Source of the DNA: Physocladia obscura
Taxonomy: Eukaryota; Chytridiomycota; Chytridiomycetes; Chytridiales; Chytriomycetaceae
Length of the DNA: 14,271 nucleotides
Direction of reading: 5' to 3'
Assembly: GCA_027596945.1 (NCBI GenBank)
Contig: JADGJH010000346.1
Coordinates: 6,259-20,529 of the forward strand
Position 1 is the first letter of the stretch. Each line of letters starts with the position of its first letter. The notes under the pieces are model-generated. The model was not told where the DNA came from and searched no databases. It saw only the letters and a list, made by a program, of their open reading frames with translations. Made by a program: the position numbers and the translations under genes. Positions 7,506-14,271 of this stretch are shown piece by piece.

Positions 7506-10500
7506 ATGGCTGAGGGTTTGGGTCTGAGTTCTGGAACTAATAGAAATGCGGAAAGAGTTGCGGAAAGAAATACGGATGCTGACGCAGGGCCCATTACCGA
7601 GCTTTTTCTTGCGCTTTCTCCGGGTCAGAATGATGCTTTTCTCCCCAACATTACTTTTGTGTTCTCTAAAATAATCAAAGCGGTAACTCAAACTCAAACT
7701 CAAACTTCGCCCGCAACAATCGCAACTACAATAGGAAAAGCAATTGTAACAGCAACAACGCAAAGTGTAGCCAGGCAAAGAAACTGGTGTCCCGTTGGTG
7801 TGGATGGCCATGGCATTGAAGGAATCGCTGTGCTTCCTTTCGATGTTCCTTTTGCTTCTGCCTCTGCGGGAAACAGCAGTACTCAGTCAAAGCTCGCGAA
7901 AAGTCAGGTTGCGCTTCAAGCCGGCGATTGTGAGTTTTTTCTAACTGAATTCTAACATTAACAACAACTATACAGCCGTTATCATCCTCGAACGCTACCC
8001 TCTTCCTCCTGCCAACCCTGAATGGTTTCGCGGTTACGTTTTTCCCACAGCACACTCTGCGCCTATTGTCGCATCTATTTTCACACTTGGTATATTCCCC
8101 GCCTGTCATGTTGCATTCGTCGCGTCAGAATCTCCCACTACAACCCGCCTTCTCAACCGCAAAGACAGCAGCGAACCCGCTGTGAACCACCAGTTCGCCA
8201 TCGAACACATTCCACAGCCATCTTACCCAAATTTAGACTCGATTGCTGGCCATCGCGAATCACTTGTCGATGACCTGGCTGCTGTCCTTATTGAATGGTC
8301 GGGTCTGTTGAAGGTTCATTTATCTTCGCAAAACTACTCGTTGTACAGCAAAGTCTTCTATTTGTCACATTGTTTGTATAAAGGTAGAAATCAACTCATG
8401 TCAGCTACTTTGGCTCACGAACGGCTGATCAAGGTCAGAAATCAACTCATCGACATTGTTGAATTCGGCAACTATATTCAAAGTCTTGACATGACGTTGA
8501 GAAACCGAAGCCGCGGATCTTTATTGGGTGAAGCGAAATCCTCTTCGATCATTAAAGTCTTTAAGGCACATTTTGAATCCCACGAACGTCTGTCGATTGC
8601 TAATGCAAATCTATCATTGTATTCAAAATTATACGATCGAATAACTGGAACGGACAGATTTACCATATCATTGACGCCAATCACGGCAAGCCCACTTCTT
8701 GCAATCAGCAACCCTCAGAACGATCCCGCATATGACAATCGCCAGCATGCAATTCATCTCCCATTTGCACTGCAATCGGGGCGCAAACGCAATGAAGCTG
8801 CTCACTCGTATTACATTCACTTTGAACTTTCGGCCTGCTTTGCGCAAATATGTTTTCCTGGCGAACATGCTGAGCTCGCATTTTATCTCTACGACAAAGT
8901 TAAAAACAAACCGATTTCTGAAGATTTTCTTGTACAAATCGACTCTTCTGGCATGCCAGTTTCGACGGATCACGAAGGCAAATTACGCTTGAAAACCGTG
9001 TTTTGCGATGTGTCCAATCCACAATCTGCTAAGGCGATGGCATCTGCTTTTACAACTGAATCTCAGCAAAGTATTGACACTACTTTCAACGTTTGTCTTG
9101 TAGTAAGAATTGTTAAAGTTGGAAAAATGAACGCAAATGATCGTGATGATACTGATAGATTCATGAAGCGAACTCACTCTAACGAAAGTTTTAAAGAAGC
9201 GCGATCATATTCAGCTACTCCTTCCTTACTCAACAATGCCCCAAGTAGCTCTATCGAATTGATAAGAAATTCAATATCTGATACATCTGGAATACGGCGT
9301 CCATTTGCCGTTGGTATTTTGGACCTCGAACCAATTTGGGCAAAGTCTAAAAAGAACGAATTTCCTGAAACAAACGCGGTACTGGAGTCTTCAATTACAG
9401 CCGCAGGAGTTTTCGAAAGTGATATTGATCGAACTTTAATAGATGGCGCACAGTATATAATTAATTTGTACTCGCCTGGTTTGGAAACAATGTTTCCTAA
9501 TTTGGCAGAACAAATCTTGGGGCAACAAGATCTGTCTCAATCAGGACAAGAAAACATCAAAGTAATTTTAAATATATCTGCTCACAAATGCACGGTAGCG
9601 GAACCTGTTCCTGTTTCTCTTTTGAAAGTTGGATTCACTCAGCGGCTCGGATTTCCAGAGCGCATTCATCCAAATGATTCAAGAAACTCTATTTATATTA
9701 CACTAAATAGTGGAGATTTTTCAGCAAGAACTGCATCTTTTGCACAGCGGAATGTACAAGTTAAAGTTCAAGTTCGCTTGTCTAATGGAAGCTTTATTGA
9801 CAATTGCATATCAATAGGTTTGATTGGGACAAAGCCTGAATACGATTCTATAGTTTATTATCACAATAATAATCCCAACTGGTCGGAAACAATCCGGGTT
9901 GATTTGGAACCTCAAATATTTGAACAAGCTCATCTATTTTTCTCGTTCCGCCAATGCTCTTCAGCCCAAGACAGAGGTGGATTGTTTGGATTTGCATTCC
10001 TACCATTTGTGCGGTCCGACTTCACTGTTATTAAGGATGATCTGCACACCATTTCTTTATATAAATACGATAAAAGCTTCATTGTTCGCCCTGAATACCT
10101 GAATTGGACACAAAATGACCCAATTAAAGCCTTTGCCCAATTACGGCACCAAGTTACAATCCGAACTGCACTTTGCTCAACGCGTATGACCCAATCAAGA
10201 GGGATATTGAACCTTGAGCACTGGATTGACGCCATTCAACACTACCGCATCCCAGTGACTGAGATTATTTTGAAATTCCGCCACAGCGTCCCTGCGCTTG
10301 AAATAGTAAAATTCTTGCACGGGATCTTAGACGCATTGCTGGAAATTCTTGAGTCGCCAATCGCAACAGCGACAGCTGTATCAGCTGAAGGAGGAGGAGG
10401 AGGGCCATCATCATCCGTGCCTAGCGATATTGAAGTCTCTGATGCTGTGTTTGACTCGCTTGTGCACATATTCAGCATTGTGGTGAAGCCGCGATTTGCA

Positions 10501-13500
10501 GCGTATGAATCCAAAGTGGAAGAGTATGTGAACAAGTCTTTTAAGAGCACAATATGCTGGCGACAGATTCTTGCTGCATTCACGCGGCTTCTGGAGCAGG
10601 CTATTAATGCTGCGCAGGTGGCAGTAACAGCTAGTGCAGAAAAATATCATCAACATACAGCAACAAAAAAATTTTGTGATGCTGTGAGTGTGTGGAGACT
10701 ATGGATTCAGTTTGCAGTGCGATCAGGGTTGAAAGATCAGAAACTAGCTCGAAATGCTTTGCAACAGCAGCAACATAACGGGATTGCAAATCAGCAAAAG
10801 CGAGAGAAGCATAAGTTTAGTGATGCGTTGAACCGAGTGCTTACGTTGCTTACTGTTTTTGTTGGGCTGCCGTCTGACGCAGTTGAAGAGGCACAAGTAC
10901 TGGTGTTGAGGAATTTTATGGAGCTCTTGGAGTATTTGGAACGAGTTTATGGAGGTGGATCGAATTTAATGGACTTATTGATTAGATTTGTGGATGGTGT
11001 CAACATTCAAAAGGTAAATCTATGCTTTTTGTCTTAAATTGTTGAGTTTTTGTTTACTTTCCCTTCTTTTCCCATGACGCAGCCCATTTTGAACATTTAT
11101 AAACTTACCTTTGTGAATTCTTTGATTCGGAGTCCGATTTTCATTGACCTTAAATGTCGATTGCTGCTCGTCAGGGCTGCTAAGCGATGGATTCTCGAAT
11201 ATTTCTCCTTTGATTGGACGAAAGAGCTCGATTGTTACAAAATTGCGTGTTTACGGCTGGCGCTCGGTATCACCGCCGAAATAATCGACAAGTTGTACCG
11301 AATAGGCGACAAGATTGCAAACGACAAAACAAAACTCACTAAGTCCCGCCTCCCAGAAAAGACAAGCGCCGAAATCGAATTTGAAAGTGATTTATTTGAA
11401 TCTTGCATATCTGAAATGAAAAAAATCTTCGAGCCTTTGGTTCGCGTGTATAATAGCTTTTCGCGACTCGTGCAAAGAAGAATAAACACAACTGACCCTT
11501 CATTAACGAACGAATTCACGTCGCAAGGATTGAACGTTACATTTCGAATAGAACTCGCTGAAACGGGTGCAGTGATTCTTTCGCTTCTCCATCTTCTCCA
11601 CCCACGCCATCTACGTGAAATCCTTAAGATTGATTTGGAAACATATGGTACCGCAACGAAGGGGTCGGGTATTGGTGCTTTGTTTATCATAATGCAGAGT
11701 ATGATTCAAGGCGAAACGTTTCCTGATTCTTGGGCCTCTGCGAACATGCTGATTGCAAAAATTGTCATGAAGGTTTTGGAAGTGGTTGATGCCCATTTGA
11801 AGGAGACTTTAATGTATTCGTCTGCTGCCACCGTTGCCGAGCAGAAAAATTTCACATCCATCTTGTCCACGCCCACGCCGTCTTTGCGGGACAAAAATTC
11901 CGCAAGATCGATGTCTCGACATGCTCAGCAGTTTCTTTTGGACTATTTCTCGATTTTACTACAGCTTCTGAATTGGCGGACGATTGCAACCGAGTATTTC
12001 AAGCCACAGCTTGCACGGCTCTCACATAGGTTAAAAGCAGATATCCGTGGGGAGGCTGGAGAGTTGTTTCGGTTTGCTTGGAAAGAGATTGTTATGGCTG
12101 ATGATGTTGATCGGTCTTCGATTTCGTTTCTGAACAGCTTGTTTGGTCCTTTTTTAGAGCTAACAATGAGTCCTCATCCGAAATTGAGGTTGACTGCTGT
12201 TGAGCTTTTGTTTAGGTGTGTTTCTGTCATTTTATATTTTTAATTTTTCCGGTACAAGGGTTCAATCTTTTTTCTTTCTTTTTATCAGTATTATCGAACA
12301 TGAAGGAAAAGCTAAAGGCGACTTCTCTCTTTTGGAAGCTGAGTGTCTGGACCGACTTGAAGGATTAATTGTGGGAGAAGGACGTGGAGGTCAAAGTTTC
12401 CGACGTTTCTTTGTTGAAGCTCTTGGCAAATACTTTTCTGCAGCCGCAGCCTCTTTCGCTGCTCCTGCGATAAGCTCGAATTCGCAACACTATGCAGTGT
12501 ATTCACTCACGGAAACAGCTTCTATTAGCACAAATATTGCACCTACAATGGCATTTATTACTTCAGGTGTACAATTCTTGAAAAACGTGGATTCCTTGAT
12601 TGATATTGCCGTTACTCTGCGCGATATTCCAAGTGACGCTCGATACAATGACGAGAGGATTTGGATGATATTGCAGCTAATGAATTTTTTCAGAGACGCA
12701 AATCGCAGGTGTGTTGACTTCAGTGTGGTTTTTTTTTTGTTTTTGATAATATGTTTTTCTGTTTTGTGGAAGCGACACTTGAACTCTAATTTTTTACAGC
12801 AGAGGATTATACATTCGATATATCCACAAGTTATCCGAGCTGCATACGAGACTTGAAAATACGGCTGAAGCTGCGTTAACATTGAAGTTGCATGGGGATT
12901 TGCTTCCATGGTCTCATGACGAGAACCTGGAGCCACTTCCCCAATACGGGTTTCATGAGCAATCTTCCTCGTTTCAACGGAAAGAACAAGTATGCCCACC
13001 TTTTTCATTCATACATATTTGATAATTTCTTTTGCGTGAATAGATATACCAAGAATGCATATTTAGACTTGAATCAACAAACAACTGGGAGAGAGCAATT
13101 ACGCTCTGGACAGAACTTGGCTCCCAGTATAAGAAAAAGTTGCGTAGTTATGCAAATTATGCCCAGGTGCTGCGCAAGCAAGCTGATTTGATTGACAGCA
13201 TCATGACAAAAGAACGATATTTCCCAACGTATTATCGTGTTGGTCTGTATGGAAGAGGACATTTTCCGTATCTGCAAGGGAAACAGTTTATTTATAGGTT
13301 AAGTTATGGATTTTTGTGCCTGCTAATTATTCTCTTCCAAAATTAACAATTGAAACAGAGGAAAAGAATGGGAAAAGCTTGCTTCATTTTGTGAAAGTTT
13401 ATTGAACAAGTTTCCCGGAAGTCAATTATTGGGATCGAATGCACCGCCATCTTACGACATTGTCAATGGAAACGGATGCTACATTCAAATTACTGCTGTA

Positions 13501-14271
13501 ACACCAGAAATCGATCGGCAGCGATGGATAGACGGTGATATTAATTCTGCTTGGCATAGTTGGGAATACGAATCCGACAGAATGTCAATCGATAATACAA
13601 ATTCAGGGTCCAAGAGAAATAGCTCATTTAAAGGTCAACGTCCACAATCAGGCACTTTCAAAATGGGCGAATCTTCTGAAAATACGATCATGCAAAAACA
13701 TAATAATAACAGTTTGAGGAATTCCGAATCCGCGCATTTCAATACGAATATAACAAATTCGAACAATAATATCAAATATTTAATGGAGCCTGATTTGGAT
13801 CCTGACGCAGATTCTTCGATTTCTAAGGCAAACAATCTTTTGGATGACATTCCACCAGCTATCAAGTCGTATTATTTGAGCAATGAAATTTGCGCCTTTT
13901 CATATTCAAGACCCTTTCGGGTTTCGCCCGAAAATAGTGATAATGTAAACTCCAGTAATTTATCAATACCTCTTAATTCTGCTGCACTTGAACTTTCTGG
14001 TTTGTGGACGGAAAAAACACTGTTTTTAACGTCCGACACATTTCCATGCTTAAGTCAGCGTAGCCTTGTTGTCAAGTCATTCACAGTTCAACTTTCGCCA
14101 ATGGAGAACGCGATAATTACTGTTCGAAAAAAAACGCGTCAGTTGGAAATTTTTCTGAAAGAATTTGAAAATTTTCACTCTGAATCGCAGAATATCAATA
14201 ATTTTACTTTGGCATTAAATGGAGCAATCGATGCTCCTGTAAATGGTTTGTTTTTTTGTTTCTTGTTTTTC
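7506..14271 (+). CDS. DOCK-family guanine nucleotide exchange factor (3' end missing)
   Basis: Exons are 7506-7929, 7976-11013, 11083-12215, 12289-12708, 12800-12989, 13044-13297 and 13359-14245. The last runs into an intron that leaves the window. Introns are 46-91 nt with GT-AG ends, and every joint keeps frame, giving 2115 complete codons. Domains in order: a divergent SH3 (about 106-190: GIAVLPFDVP, ALQAGDSVIILERY, EWFRGYV, GIFPACHV); the DOCK N-terminal helical region; DHR-1/C2 (about 711-850: NSIYITLNSGDF, SIVYYHNNNPNWSETI, HLFFSFRQCSS); an armadillo-like helical region; and DHR-2 from about 1660 (LYIRYIHKLSELH, YRVGLYGRG, KQFIYRGKEWEK, SFTVQLSPMENAI, LNGAIDAPVNG). DHR-1 binds phosphoinositides and DHR-2 activates Rac/Cdc42-type GTPases. 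The SH3 suggests an ELMO partner, as in the DOCK-A/B groups. The catalytic DHR-2 lobe C lies beyond the window. ATG 7506 has A at -3 and G at +4, and no later in-frame ATG precedes the SH3. Confidence 0.93.
7686..7706 (+). repeat. Short CAAACT hexamer repeat in DOCK exon 1
   Basis: Tandem ACTCAA hexamers encode TQTQTQT at residues 61-67 of the DOCK protein, in the nonconserved extension before the SH3 domain. Confidence 0.6.
10387..10403 (+). repeat. GGA triplet run in DOCK exon 2
   Basis: GGA triplets encode a run of five glycines followed by PSSSVPS. This is a low-complexity loop inside the helical region after DHR-1. Confidence 0.7.
12796..12805 (+). other. Tandem NAGNAG splice acceptor of DOCK intron 4
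   Basis: The intron ends ACAGCAGAGG, so two acceptors three bases apart both keep frame. Using the first gives N-R-S-R-G-L-Y at the exon joint; using the second gives N-R-R-G-L-Y, one Ser shorter. The first acceptor is used in the gene model. The joint lies at the start of DHR-2. Confidence 0.55.

Noticed and set aside
7686..7760. Possible hidden intron in DOCK exon 1 around the TQTQT stretch
   Set aside because: The frame is open throughout and no in-frame pair of plausible donor and acceptor sites stands out, although low complexity leaves some doubt.
8384..8433. Possible 50-nt intron (GTAGAA...ATCAAG) in DOCK exon 2
   Set aside because: Its length is not a multiple of three, and the sequence it contains matches the conserved DOCK N-terminal region.

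Overview
The window looks like nuclear DNA from a fungus, most likely a chytrid or another early-diverging zoosporic fungus. The support is several short (46-91 nt) GT-AG spliceosomal introns, AT-rich gaps with long T tracts, a class A (rhodopsin-like) GPCR, and a DOCK-family exchange factor with an N-terminal SH3 domain. Class A GPCRs and SH3-type DOCK proteins are unusual in Dikarya. The lineage call is inference, with no rRNA or other marker in the window. There are four gene models, all assembled by hand from splice sites and reading-frame continuity.

Layout. 1-789: no intact gene, but 602-688 resembles the first 29 codons of the next gene, broken by a stop. 790-2239 (+): three-exon class A flavoprotein monooxygenase, 439 aa. 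2240-2880: gap between convergent genes, with a short tandem repeat. 2881-3903 (-): three-exon secreted, membrane-anchored protein of 302 aa with three six-cysteine modules resembling CBM19 chitin-binding domains. 3904-5298: gap holding an unidentified, apparently decayed coding region on the minus strand (about 4042-4591) and a (GA)12 microsatellite. 5299-6396 (-): two-exon class A GPCR, 345 aa. 6397-7505: divergent gap holding a broken copy of the TM6-TM7 end of the same GPCR (6550-6816). 7506-14271 (+): seven exons and 2115 complete codons of a DOCK guanine nucleotide exchange factor (SH3, N-terminal helical region, DHR-1/C2, armadillo-like helical region, most of DHR-2). This gene runs off the right edge inside an intron.

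Functional links are modest. The GPCR and the DOCK protein are divergently arranged and both belong to signalling that could feed Rac-type GTPases and actin motility, but a direct link is speculation. The surface protein may bind chitin. I see no operon, CRISPR array, mobile element with termini, tRNA or rRNA. I do not see a clearly new biological system. The most informative observations are two gene relics, each lying on the 5' side of its intact paralogue, the triple-module surface protein, and lineage-specific insertions in the DOCK protein.
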